From positions 1,364,001-1,428,000 of the forward strand of contig CP021221.1 of the NCBI GenBank assembly GCA_003999685.1: DNA of 64,000 bases. The letters are read 5' to 3'. Source of the stretch: Taiwanofungus camphoratus (taxonomy: Eukaryota; Basidiomycota; Agaricomycetes; Polyporales; Taiwanofungaceae). Both the position numbers and the translations under genes were made by a program. Below, piece after piece: positions 1-12,235 of the stretch. How positions within the stretch are numbered: position 1 is the first letter of the stretch; the number at the start of each line of letters is the position of its first letter. The notes beneath the pieces were generated by a model, which was not told the DNA's origin, searched no databases, and saw only the letters and a list, made by a program, of their open reading frames with translations.

Positions 1-314
1 TGTAGTGGTAGCACTTGTGTTGGGGTGGGGGTGGGACTATACTCGATGATCGGTGGAATAAGGGGGTTGGGACCCTGTATAGCTCTCTACACCGGGGAAC
101 ACACAATAAAATGATTAGTCCTTCGGGACAGAATGCATCTGCGGCTGATCATCAACACAAGACCATCTTGGTCAGGGCGAGGACCGACCTGGTGAATCTC
201 TGGAGGTCGTCGCGTTATTCAGCGAAGGTGCGCATCTACCATGCATTTGGAGATCGTGGCTCCTTGATGTCCACAAATGTCTGAAAATTTACCCGTGTGT
301 AAGGGGACCAATGG
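1..314. other. Left-edge intergenic stretch
   Basis: No convincing coding region was found on either strand. The stretch lies downstream of the stop codon of the leftward gene ending at 315, so it should hold that gene's 3' untranslated region and perhaps the flank of a gene outside the window. The short open frames here have no recognisable motif. Confidence 0.4.
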
Positions 315-1486
315 CTATGACACCTTGCCGTTAGGCTCATCTTCAGCATTCACAACATCACCTAGAGACTTTTTCTTTTTCTTTCGCCTTTTCCGTTTTT
401 TCTTCGAGGACAGGATTGCGGCATCCTCAGGTTGGCCCGGCGGACCGTTCAAATTAAGAAGAGGGAGGCCCGATACAGTAATTGATTTTGAAGTTGACTT
501 TACGATCGGAGACGCAGATATTGATAAAACAGTGCTCTCTATGCCAGCCGTGATTGTTTTTCGAGTAATGTCTGGGGTTGCAGCACACCAAGTCATGAAA
601 TGATTTGCGAGACATTGGATGATATGACTAACCTGACGATGGCGACTTTTCGAGTTGAGTGAGACCAGAAGAATTTGTGCCTTTGTGCTTTGGGTTTGAA
701 ATAAGATCGTGTGACATCTCAGCGCAGTTGCAAGAACCGGAAATGGAAGCAGCGGCAGATGCAATGACATTCAATGATGATGGCGCAGGAGACGTCGCGA
801 GATTGACGACCGAATCTTTCATAAGCTTCTGGCGTTTCTTCTTCCCCAATACATAGTTAAGCAGATCAGATTGACCGCTATGCTGTTTGTCCTGCTGTTC
901 GTCCAGCGTAATGCCATGAGTATTGCCAGACACCTCATCGTTCTTAGAGCTCTGATCTGGATTCAAGGCCATAGACACACCGCTCTCCACGGACATCTCG
1001 TTCGACTGATCCTTCTTCTTCTTCCCCTTCCCCTCCTTCAGCTTTTCAAATGGGTCCACTTTGGCTTTCTTCCGGATGGCCCCCGCCCTGCTTTCTTCCT
1101 CATCATCCGATGGGACGGTTACGGCACTCCTATCTTCCTCCCTGGCATGCTTCCTCCCGGCACTGCCTGTCAATTTATTCTTAAGTCTAGCCGTTTCACG
1201 ACTTAGCATGGTTGTGGTTTCTGGAGGCGCTGCGCCCACACCTAGTCTGATCGTGCGAGGTTTCAAAGAATTCGCGCGCTGGAGATGGTGGTACTTACCG
1301 CGAAGGCATACGCATATATTCTTCAAGATCTTTCTCTTGATCGTTGTGTACCTTTCCAGTAGGCATTTTCCCCAGTGATGATTTCACCCAAGACGAAACT
1401 AGATTTTGTGTGAACGCCATAGACATATCTATCTGAGCCTGGAGAGACTCGACATCGATATCATCGTCGTCTCCGGCATTCGCCAT
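315..1486 (-). CDS. DUF3245-like nuclear protein (hypothetical)
   Basis: Three exons read leftward: 1486-1299, 1246-633 and 571-315. They join in frame to about 352 residues. The N-terminus is acidic and is followed by a helix of the type ESLQAQIDMSMAFTQNLVSSW, which resembles the conserved core of fungal DUF3245 proteins; this assignment is from memory of the family. The rest is low-complexity and charged, with an acidic DDEEE patch, several Lys-rich runs, and a C-terminal block KKKRKRRKKKKK that should act as a nuclear or nucleolar localisation signal. No catalytic motif is visible. Introns have normal GT-AG ends (donor gtaagt at 1298, acceptor at 1247). The start ATG at 1486 is the first Met and leads straight into the conserved helix. 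The function is unknown. It is divergent from the Gemin2 gene, with about 230 bp between the two starts. Confidence 0.65.
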
Positions 1487-1713
1487 GATTGTAAGGCTAG
1501 AAAATATTCAAATGGTTGTTGAAAGCATGTCATGCACTGAATCGAAAACCAATTCGCTGCAACTGCATGATGCAACTGAAGGATGACCTACTGACCTATC
1601 ACGTGCAAGTCGACACCGACCTTGCACATCGACTCAACCACTAGGAACAAGAATCCATTTACTTTCGTCTCAAGCTGGGCTCCTGAGATAGTATCCCCTC
1701 CCCGCGCTGCAAG

Positions 1714-3058
1714 ATGCCATCCAAGCGCAAGCTAGCTGACTTGAATAGCTCAGATGATGAGGAGCCTATGATGGGTAGACAGGTCCTACCGGTTGCGAAT
1801 CTTCCGAGTGATTTTAGCGGTATCCCTATGGATGGAATGCAGTATCTATTCACTGTTCGGTAGGTGGCTTTTTTTCACTTGATGTCTGCAGAACTGGACT
1901 TATGTACGTGCAGTCGTGATGCCCGAATATTGCCACAGGTCACACGTGTAGCTAATCCCTACGAGATCAAAGAAGAAATACCAAATATCTCCGGAGAGAA
2001 ACCTGACTTGGGCGTGAGTCACCCCGCTCTTCCCTCCGAGGCCTGGCGTGAAATCTTCCTGAGGCGTTTCAGGAATTTTCGTAAAGTCTGTTTCTTCAAC
2101 AGTTGGGCTTGACCTGGTCATCTCATACCCCGTCGCAGAACTCTGTACAACCAACCATTCATGTTCATGTTCCTCCGTCGCATAAGATCATGCCTGAAAA
2201 GAAAGATCGTGATGCATGGTGGGCATTCATATCAGGACGGCCGGAGTCCGAGTGGAATCCTCCCAAAAAGCCCAAGCAGCCGAAGCAAAATAAGAATCCC
2301 TGGAGAGGGAATGCTGCTTATGGCAGAGGCATGCAGGGATTCTCAGATTATCCCGATGGCACTAGCGCCTGTGATCTTCGGGAGCAAGCCAACGCATCGC
2401 CAGCGTTGGATCAAGAAACGTGGCGTATCATAGAAGATGTTGAACTTGCGAGTACAACAGACCCCACAGGATCTCTGCCAACTCCTTCTGGTACACCTGC
2501 CCCTCCGGAGTTAGCACATAATCTCTCATCTGTTGTAGAGCTTGACCAAGTTGCAGAAGGAGATAAAAAGTACACATGGCGCGAACCGACACCGTATCTC
2601 ATGCAATACATTGATCATGTAAGTGCTCTCCAATAATATCGTCGGTGTATCACCTTTTGAAAAATCTCGTTGTGTAGCGCTACGCTTTACATCTTCTTAT
2701 GTATCTCACGCACTGGATAAATCTCCACTTTGAACAACCTCATCCTCCTACCTCCTATTTGACACCGACACATGCTCGGTGGATGTTCGTTCTCCTTTCC
2801 CGTGTGGAAGAGTACACTTCTGCCGATGAGACTAGTCTACTGCGTAATCTTGCCCGCGCATGCATGTCTCTTATCAAGGAATCAATACGTCGTCGGACAA
2901 TCACTCTAGATAGTGTGATGGAGAAAGACGAAGCGAAGGAAGATGCGCGACTTGATGAATGGTCATGCTGGATGGTGGTCACTGCTATTATCGGTATCTG
3001 GGGTCAAAGAGACCTCTGGTCTGATGCTGAAGCCATGTTGGCCACCTTGGAGGTATAG
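1714..3058 (+). CDS. GEMIN2: Gemin2 / SIP1 family, snRNP assembly factor
   Basis: Gemin2 (SIP1/Brr1 family) is the scaffold of the SMN complex. It holds the Sm protein ring before it is loaded onto spliceosomal snRNA. Four exons (1714-1859, 1914-2085, 2139-2618, 2678-3058) join in frame to about 392 residues. Family marks are LPSEAWREIFLRRFRNFRK near residue 85-105, a Pro/Lys-rich linker, ARWMFVLLSRVEE, RNLARACMSLIKESI, and a C-terminal WSCWMVVTAIIGIWGQRDLW block. The start ATG opens MPSKRKLADLNSSDDEE, a short basic then acidic head. It ends only about 20 residues after the GQRDLW motif, as expected for the family. The gene is complete, with no lesion seen. Confidence 0.85.
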
Positions 3059-4282
3059 TGTAGCCATTCCAGCCCATTCATGTTCTCGCTTCATCAGCCT
3101 GCAATTCAAGCGAGCTTCTCCAAGATTCAATACCCCAGGACGTTAGTGTGAATTGATTCAGCAGTTTATGACATTCATCGACTTCCGTCAAATCCATACT
3201 TAACCTGCAACTTCAAGATGTATCCATCTCTTACTCCAAACACCCCTATGCCATCATAGTTTTTGTTCGGACCATAGTCATCCTACAAAAGCACATCCAG
3301 TCACCGACCGTTTCAAGTCATCATAACCTTGCTTTGTGTCCTTCATTCGTGTTAACGTATCGTGTACGATAGATCGTGCAAAAATAAAATCTGATGCTAC
3401 GAAACACCATTCCACCTCTTTCGATGCAACGAGAGATGCTCCTAGGCCGATGAATGAGTCTGACGGACAGAATCTACATTCAAATTCTTGACAGTCTCGA
3501 TACCATAGACCGTTATTGCATCGGCCCACGCGGTCTACTCTGTATGCACGTAGATTGATGTGCTATATATTAGACAATGACGCTTCCCTGGACCGTCTCA
3601 GTTGCAGTAGCGTCGTCACAGCACCCGAGTTCAATTGCGACGCCGAAGGGGTTTGGCTATACAATATGAGTTACAACTTGCCAGTCGGACATGATCTGGT
3701 GGCAATACCAGATCGTAACAAGCTATCAAGGCTACGAGGGCACTGCTGTCCATAAAACTCTCAGAACCTTCGAGCATAACAGCTATAAAAGATGAAACGC
3801 CTGCAATCTCCTGTCAACATCAAGTAACCGTTGACGTGGATGGGCGCTCGGCTGAGGTGACTCCGACCCAGGAGGTGGAAAGGGGGAGCACGCAGCGAGA
3901 CTCGAGTACTTCCCTTACAACCCTACGTGCACGCATCGGTTTGTTCGGCAAGTTACAAATCGACGCAGACTAACTGGATTCAAGCCATTCAACTGAAGTG
4001 GTTAAGCCTTGGTGATTCAAAGACGTCCGTCGATGTGAAAACGGGCAGGTGTGACCGCCCTTGCCAAGACGTTCCCGGCGCCGGCTGGCCGTGATTCAGG
4101 GTTGCTCGGCCAAACCTTGCCAAAGTTCTTAAGGAGGGCAGGCATCGAAAGTTTTTCAGGCTCTGTCTTTCTCTTCGGCACAATAGCGAACACGTTCCCT
4201 ACCTGCTTCTTTACCTTAACCTTCCCTTATATATAGCTACCGTCCAGCAACGACCTTCTCCCCCTCGCCGACGTCCCATAAA
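3059..4282. other. Intergenic region, 1.2 kb
   Basis: This stretch holds the 3' flank of Gemin2 and the promoter of the wall-protein gene that starts at 4283. Short open frames occur on both strands (for example 3278-3529 leftward), but none has a family motif or a plausible splice partner. No tRNA-like cloverleaf or repeat was noticed. Confidence 0.4.
4228..4235 (+). promoter_or_regulatory. Probable TATA box
   Basis: TATATATA lies 48 bp before the ATG of the wall-protein gene and is followed by a pyrimidine-rich stretch (ccttctccccctcgcc). Spacing and context fit a fungal core promoter of a highly expressed secreted protein. The transcription start itself cannot be seen. Confidence 0.45.
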
Positions 4283-5008
4283 ATGCTCGCCCCAGCTACT
4301 GTCCTATTGGCGTTCGCGGCCTCTTCCCTGGCCTACACCATTACTTCCCCTACCAACAGCAGTGGATGGACCACCAGCGGTCCCAACACTGTCTCATGGA
4401 CCAAGGTTTCTACTGATCCCGTCAACTTTACCGTCGTTCTCAGCAATCAGGTAAATAGAAATGAACCAGATATGCATAAGTGCTCATTGTTGCGTTGCAT
4501 CGCCATCAGCAAGTCTATCCCCCTGTCCAGCAGGTCCTTGATGCCCTCGTGGTTGGAAGCGACAGTTCCACAGTGGTGAACCCTCCCAGTGGAGGATGGG
4601 TTGCCGGCACCGGCTACCAGGTTAACCTCGTCCAGGACCCTACGCATCTCGACAGCATCCTCGCCCAATCTCAGCAATTCAGTATCGCACAGACTACATC
4701 CAGCACGTTCTCGAGCAGCTTCTCTACGGCATCGAGCGCTTCGGCCTCCACCCAGTCCCTGTCCAACGCCGCATCTTCCGGGTGAGTGATAACGCCACGT
4801 TCGTGAATGTTCTTTTTTGATGATTATTGTTTCTAGTAGCTTGAGCTCGAGTGCTTCATCACCTTCCAGCGGTAACACTGGTGCTCTCAACCCGACCTCC
4901 TCGGACACGTCTACCAGCCCGACTTCTTCGAATGCTGCAGCTCCCGCGATGGGTGTACAGGCTAGCGTCTTTAGCCTGCTAGCGTTGCTTGGAGTCGCCC
5001 TGGCTTAG
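4283..5008 (+). CDS. GPI-anchored Ser/Thr-rich cell-wall protein, Kre9/Knh1-like N-domain
   Basis: Three exons (4283-4450, 4531-4781, 4837-5008) join in frame to about 196 residues. Residues 1-17 form a signal peptide (MLAPATVLLAFAASSLA). The next segment, YTITSPTNSSGWTTSG...SWTKV, followed by FTVVLSN and GTGYQVNLV, matches the Ig-like N-terminal domain of the Kre9/Knh1 family (PF10342). A long Ser/Thr-rich stalk follows, which would be O-mannosylated. The C-terminus is hydrophobic (VFSLLALLGVALA) after a small-residue region, as for GPI attachment. It should sit on the outer face of the membrane or in the wall. The ligand is unknown; a role in beta-glucan organisation is only inferred from the family name. 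Confidence 0.8.
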
Positions 5009-5503
5009 GCGGCTTGCATATCGTTTCTTGGCGCTCACCTTTTTGTCGGGATAAGAGATTGGTTTCTTACTGTGTTGTCAAATTGGACTCCTTGACTCGT
5101 GATATATCGGACCTCTGTAGAGTTAACATGGCTTGTGTCTGTCCACAATATTCCGGTAGCTATGATGTCAGGTCCCTACGTGGGCTGCCGTTGTTCTCTA
5201 CCCTGTATGGACCTTGAAAATATTTACGTTCTTTGTTTCTGTTCTGTCCGCTTGACTCGGCTATTCCATCAAGGTGCATCTGTTGATTGTCTAAGGTTAT
5301 TGTAATATTGGCAGCTTCAACGAGTACTTTGATGACCTGTGGGACCGTTTTCCAGTTGCGCAACTGGTAGTGGCGTCTATGTTGAGCCTGAGAACACTTT
5401 TCTTATGTCGGTGCATAGTCTGATTTCGAAAGCGGCAATGAAACACTAGTACGCTATCGTGACGAAGTTCGGCTCGAGACACAACAAACCGACGATCGTT
5501 TCA

Positions 5504-6617
<1,114 letters not shown>

Positions 6618-6760
6618 ATAGGGTTACAATGGAAATTTTAGGAGGGGAAATTAGTAGTGTCGTTTGTACGAGACATGTAGACCACTTGTTTATTCAATAA
6701 TATAGGACAGCAGGGATCTGATATTGAATGGCACATCCTTCAACATCATGATCATGTCGT

Positions 6761-8106
6761 TCAGCTGAGCTCGAACAATGTGAGCGCATTCCCTCCTCGT
6801 ACACCCTGTTTCTCAGCTTCGTCCCATCCGGATACTCCGTCGATGGCCTCCAAATTCTCCATGACACTCTTCCACCTTTCCGCCTCACTGAGAGGTGGGA
6901 AGAAGGGATGATCAGTCCCGAACAACATCCGCTTGCTTCCCGACCTTCTCTGCTCAGTCTCTTGCCCTTTCGAAGCAGAAGCCGAGGATCCGTTCTGCGC
7001 GTATTTGCTGGAGCGACCTATGACATCGCTCACAAAACCAAGCTCTTCCGGACCATATGCAACTGCGTCAAAGTAGAGCATTCCGAGGTAATAACGTGCG
7101 TCGTGCTTCAGGCGGGAGGCGACGACGGGGTCGTGGTCTATACAGGAAGATAGGCGCGACGATAGTTGGGGGAGAGCACCGCCAGAGTGAGCAAGAAGTA
7201 TGCGAAGGTTCGGGTGTCTATCGAAGACTCCAGCGAGAATCAATCGTGTGGTGGCCTGTGCAGACATCGCCTCGGCCGACTATATTAGGGGAATTCTTTC
7301 TGCGACAGACTCACAATGGTAGTTTCGAAGGGGAAACCCAATGCAAGGGGCAAGACGTGTCCGTTGTCTCTATCACCCCATTCTTTGCCGTCTACCCCAT
7401 AATGGGGATGAAGGAAAACGACAAGACCGGCTTCCTCGATGGCGGACCAGACGGGCTCGAGAGCCTCGTCGTCTAACCCATTCCCCAAGCCGCGAGATCC
7501 CACAATGACTCCTTTCAGATGGGGAAGTGCAGAGATCTGCTGAACTATTTCAAGTAGAGATGAGGTACTGGCCTCGGGCACAAGGGGAAGAAGGCCAAAT
7601 CCATATAGGCGCTTCAGCGCATGTGTGTGGTCCGTCATGCTGGGAGATGTTGAGCAGTAGGTCTCCAAGTCGTCATTCAGTTCGCTGGCCAAGGAATGCG
7701 CCACGGCTGCTGGCAGGAAATCCAGCCACGGGTTCGCGGAGCTTTCTCGCTTTAAATCAGCCAAACTGTACAAGGGAGGGATATACTGAGTCTGACCTCA
7801 CAATGGAGATGTCAATTGCATGTTTGTCCATGAATTTGAGCTTCTGCTCCCGGTCCCAGAACTACTCTTTGATTCAGGAATGCGACTCAAGGTGCATCAT
7901 GGCTTAAGGTATCTAAGTACCTGTGCACCCATCGGTCGACCCCCAGTAGGTTCGCCATCGAGGATGAGTAGCCTTTCCTCAACCTTTCCCTCGACCGTCG
8001 TCCGACTGAAGATACGAGGGACACAGGCACGGGCGCGTAGAAAAGCTACATAACGTGGTAAATAGACATGAGAGTGAACGTCGATGAGAAGTTTCCGTGA
8101 AGCCAT
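6761..8106 (-). CDS. ACMSD-superfamily amidohydrolase, resembling fungal uracil-5-carboxylate decarboxylase
   Basis: Four exons read leftward (8106-7921, 7861-7797, 7741-7315, 7255-6761) and give about 390 residues. Metal-ligand motifs of the amidohydrolase-2 family are present: LIDVHSHVYLP (HxH) near the start, FLHPHYG, GHVLPLALGFPFETTI, LLAHSGGALPQLSSR, and the late Asp in LFGTDHPFFPP. This set looks closer to fungal iso-orotate (uracil-5-carboxylate) decarboxylase, which removes CO2 in thymidine salvage, than to animal ACMSD, though the two share the fold. An insert of about 25 Ser/Ala/Gln-rich residues precedes LFGTDHPFF. Being next to quinolinate phosphoribosyltransferase makes an ACMSD role (removing the quinolinate precursor) worth testing. 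Substrate therefore remains open. Confidence 0.8.
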
Positions 8107-8538
8107 GGTAGTTCTTCACGTCAGCGTAGAAGCTCAGGTGGGGATCTGCCTATGATGAGTAGGCTTTCGATTGAACGAGTCGCAATAGACGCATAGTATA
8201 GGTATTTGCATCGATCAATCACGTACGATTGCCCAAGCTCACGAAGGCAGCCAGCACGTGTTCAATATAGGATCGCTCTCCTCGGCATTGGGCGCCGTCG
8301 TGACCGCCACGAAAGATAGAATATGGTTGGGCCAAGGCGTGCACCATCTATACGACAAATACTCATACAATCCAAGAGTGCGATGATCTTCGACATGTGT
8401 CATAGAATGACCATGTGTGGTAAGTAAAGTCGTGGAAGCGCCAGTAGGGCTTCGGCGGTGAAAACGATACATGCCTGAATATGGACGTCTCATACATGGT
8501 TCTGTCATCGATCCTTTCTCCTTCACCCCATCCTTGCT
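8107..8538. other. Divergent promoter region
   Basis: These 430 bp separate the start of the leftward amidohydrolase gene from the first possible ATG of the rightward coiled-coil gene. The leftward open frame at 8239-8526 has no recognisable motif and reads like chance sequence. The stretch should hold both promoters; no clear TATA box was picked out. Confidence 0.4.
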
Positions 8539-10181
8539 ATGACTGTAGCGGCCTCAGAGTTGCAATCGGTGAAAGACGAGGTGTGTGTTTGCGTGCGAAG
8601 CTTGAAAGACACATCGTCGTTTGGTGATCGTCAACCACCCAGCTTCAAGCACTAGGCATGGCTATCGCTCACATACATGAGCAATATTCAATTGCAACGC
8701 AAAAAGTTGACGCAATGACAAAAATGTTACAAAGTAAACTTGACGATCTTGAGGCTGATAACAAGAAACAAGCCTCAGAAATGGTTTCGTTGCGGACAAA
8801 GAACGCGGAGCTGCAAAACTTGGTCGAGACGAAGAAGCCGGACGTCTGGAAAGCAATCGATGCTCGCGATGTGGCCCTATTCAAGTTGAGCCACGCGCGG
8901 AGAGTCATACGAGATCTCCTTGATGAGCGAAAGGTACTATGTATCACCCTGCTGGAACGGATGAATAAAGAAATCTGTTCTAGCAAATAGACCCGAGCGG
9001 ACCCCGCGTAACAAGCCTGAGATCATCGAGACACGGTGGTGCTGTGACTTCAGATCGTTCAAGCGGATCATGGGACGAGCTGGATCTCACAGAGGCCGGG
9101 CCTTCTTCTCCAAGTGACGGGGATGATGACAGGACTGTGCGACCACGCGCACCAACGACCGCATCCACTATTGTTGCATCAAGCCCAACAGGCAGCGATG
9201 CAGAAGCATATGAACAAAGGAGCTGCACAGGAATGGATAAGGACGAATCGACTACGCTGAAAGCGAGACAAGGAAGCCCAGAGGATACGTTGACAGAGCG
9301 GGAACTAGCTTCAAGTAGCTCACAAGATTTAGTATCCACATCGCAAGACGGCTGGTATTTAGAGTATTTGAAGCCACCAGCGACAGCTGAGGCCTCCATC
9401 GGAGGATTTACGTATCCTGCTCTAGCAGAATTCTTGAAACTTGACGATGACACTGTAAGAATGTCTTAAATCTGTTACACGGATCATAAATGACCGACCG
9501 ACTGCACTAGATGATATGCATTGAGAGGTATGTTGACATCTCACCAGAGAGAGTATAATTTATCTGCTTTGACCGTACACTGCTAGCTTGGAATGGTGGG
9601 AAGACCCGTGCATGCGTATTCATATTCACGTCGACATGGCATTCGTTTACAACCCATTGGTTCTTGAAGGACCTTCGAGTAGCTATCTTATCAGCTGGGG
9701 CAATGACACGACTAATCGCAACGTCGAAAGATATATTACTCATGGGAGGTCCAATAGTCCACCATTCCATATGTTCATCCTACCTATTGCTAAGGTATGT
9801 GTGAGCTTATTGGCAGTCCACAACTCACGGAAAGCATACCAACAGAATGCTTGGTGGTATGTCGGGATGCATACATGGACGCCTACAGACGTGCAATCAG
9901 TCTGGCGAATGCTGAATAAGAAGGTGAACAGACCTCCTGTACGCACGACATTGGACTTAGTTTTCCTTCAGGATAAGAAAGTACTCTGCTCAGAGCTCAA
10001 GCAACGGTGGAATAGCAAGCTGAGCCGTCAAGAGATCGCACAGTTGATCGAGCAGGGCGAACTACGCCAGTGCTGCATAGAGCTCAGATCTCAAGGACAG
10101 TCGACAGCATCGCTCGAGTTCGCTAGATCCAGGTTAGGGGTGGAGGGCGTCTCGGACGACGAGGCAAATAGTCCTGGTTGA
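8539..10181 (+). CDS. Coiled-coil protein with DUF6697-like C-terminal domain (hypothetical)
   Basis: Exons read as 8656-8933, 8984-9454, a 17 bp micro-exon 9511-9527, 9587-9794 and 9846-10181, all in frame. The start is uncertain. ATG 8658 gives about 435 residues; ATG 8539 could add a short first exon, but the join is not clean. Residues 1-90 form a coiled coil (IATQKVDAMTKMLQSKLDDL and on). A disordered Ser/Asp-rich middle follows. The C-terminal part has WWYVGMHTWTPTDVQSVWRM and SRQEIAQLIEQGELRQCCIE. The order 'W-Y-V-G ... promoter-less short basic segment ... E-I-x-x-x-I-E-x-G-E-x-x-x-C-C' recalls the DUF6697 domain found widely in Agaricomycetes, whose function is unknown. That link is tentative. 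No enzyme motif is visible. Confidence 0.55.
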
Positions 10182-10418
10182 CAGACCGTAATCATGGTAC
10201 AATACATTCATTGGCAATCTGGAACCGTCCAGACGAAACCTCAAATAAACATAAATAGCTTATAAGTTGATTTCTCCCCATATATGGTGTTATAGGACAA
10301 TAAAATACCAGGAAATCCTTTTCCGCTTGTCTGTAGAATCCTTGACTTGCAGATTCCGTTCCATCATCACTCGGCTCAGCGACCGCCCAGTTTCCTTACT
10401 CTTTCACCACGTTCAACC

Positions 10419-11760
10419 ATGCGGTGTTGCCCGGCGGGTGCAGCTCGTATACTTACGCTCTTTTCACTTGCGATCCTTTCAGCACATTCCTTTACCCGCG
10501 TCAACGCCCAGTCGTCCGTGTCATCTTCGGACCCGGCTTCCTTAACCTCGGTGTCGACCTCTCCACCGTCGTCTACCCCGGACCCGTCAAGTTCTATCGC
10601 AGCGAGCAGCGAGTCGGCCAGTAGCTTCAGTGTACCCTCTACCTCCGTTTCGCAATCTCCGAGTTCTTCGACTCCGGATTCACAGCCGTCGTCTTCTCAA
10701 GATGTGACGAGCTCTTCAGCCTCGTCATTCTCGCCGTCTATATCATCCAGCTCTGTGTCTCCTACTTCTTCGACTCCTTTTTCTTCGTCTCAGAGTAGCT
10801 CGTCTTCCTTTACAAGCTCCTCGTCTTCAGCCTTTTCGTACGTTCAAAATTGCTAAGCCGGACTTATCACTCCGTTGACCTCTAACCCATAGTTCGTCGT
10901 TATCGTCGTCATCATCTTCATCATCCTCCGTGGTGAACAGTGTCACTACAAGCTCGTCTGCATCCACCTTGGTCGTTGCAGGTATCACCAACACTCCTGC
11001 GCCAGTGACATCTTACTACTATATGTCTACTGCGGGGCTAGGCAGCGTATCTTCTGCATCTTCAATTCAAACCGTCAGTGGCGTCGTAGGCGCGGCTTCA
11101 ACGTCGTCTCCTCCCTCATCGAAAGGGTAAGCGGTAGCTCAGGACTTCTTTACTATGATCATCGGCTTATTTCAGAACAGCTTCCTCGAGAACAAGGGTG
11201 CTGTTGCAGGCACCTTCACTGTCGTTGGGCTCTTGGTGGCCGGAGGAGTGGTTGCAATAGTCATGTACGTCGTTAGGCATCGGAAGCGACTGCGAGACGA
11301 CGAAGATGCCGTTTACTTCGAAAAAGACAACGGGCATAATGGATATATGGACTCACCGTATGCTGGCGGTGATAACCCCAGCGTAGCGGAGATGATGACG
11401 CCTGCTGCCTCCGACGCGTACCCGGATCGTACTACTCACTATGGAATCATGTCAGCGGCAGAGGATGACAAGCCACGAGATTCCATCGTGGAATATGCGC
11501 GTGGGACCGCTTATGCGGCTGCTAGAGTTCAGGCTGGACCGTATCAGTATACCGGTCAGCCTGGCGGCTACGGCGGAGGATATACCAACATGCATTACGC
11601 GCCGCAGCCCTCCGTATCCCCTGGGACCCATCCTTTCGCAGATCCGAACAACCTCTCCAGGCCAGGGCGTGCACCTCCCGTTTTTGTTAACGGTGTGGAA
11701 CAACCCTTCGATTCCTACTATGGGCAAACGGGAGGGGCCCATCAAGTTGAAGCCCAGTAA
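10419..11760 (+). CDS. Mucin-like single-pass plasma-membrane protein (Ser-rich ectodomain)
   Basis: Three exons (10419-10837, 10893-11126, 11181-11760) join in frame to about 410 residues. A signal peptide spans roughly residues 1-31. It is followed by about 185 residues of almost pure Ser/Thr/Pro, then a membrane helix (AGTFTVVGLLVAGGVVAIVMYVV), a basic stop-transfer RHRKRLRDDED, and a cytoplasmic tail of about 150 residues rich in Gly, Tyr and Pro. The layout is that of Wsc/Mid2-type wall sensors and of a large set of unnamed basidiomycete membrane proteins. No WSC or other folded ectodomain is present, so a sensor role is only inferred. For exon 3, the acceptor at 11180, not the nearer one at 11175, keeps the frame. 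Confidence 0.72.
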
Positions 11761-12235
11761 AACTTATAAATGTCCGTGGCGGTAGTGTTTGGTGCGTTAT
11801 ATTGCACTTTGAAGTAGGACCTCGACCTCACAGGCAACGTCCAGATACCCAAACTGTTCCAACAGTTTCTTGTACATATTCTGTCAGGAACGAGCAAGCC
11901 TTGTTTCCTTCTCTTTCGATTAGGTTCTTCTCTGCGGACTCCGTGACCATTACGAGCCTACGAGCATCCCTTATGTACCTGTTTGAGATTGTGAAACCAG
12001 TACGACATTTTTGTAATGTGATGTGCAGGAAGAAACTTATGTCGTATGCTCGCGATGAAGTCTGGGATAATGACCGGCCTGTGACATTTGAATATTTATA
12101 TTTACATAACGTTCGAGGAAGCGCCGAATGATAAAACGTCTTGTGTTTAGTACATACCTATGCGTACTATGCTTTGGTACTAGGTACCTGGTGACGCCCA
12201 TCGACTTGCATGACATATTGTGGCCTTCACCCGTC
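11761..12235. other. Intergenic region
   Basis: This holds the 3' flank of the mucin-like gene and the promoter of the enoyl-CoA hydratase gene. An open frame runs into the hydratase from 12128, but its upstream part has no motif and the mitochondrial leader starts at 12236. No RNA gene was recognised. Confidence 0.4.

Noticed and set aside
315-770. Minus-strand frame 770-315 as a separate gene
   Set aside because: Only its part from 571 is coding, as the third exon of the DUF3245-like gene; the upstream part is an intron and a shifted reading of exon 2.
11171-11180. Exon 3 of the mucin-like gene starting at NSFLEN
   Set aside because: The codon phase from exon 2 needs one extra base, which only the next acceptor (cagaacag) supplies.
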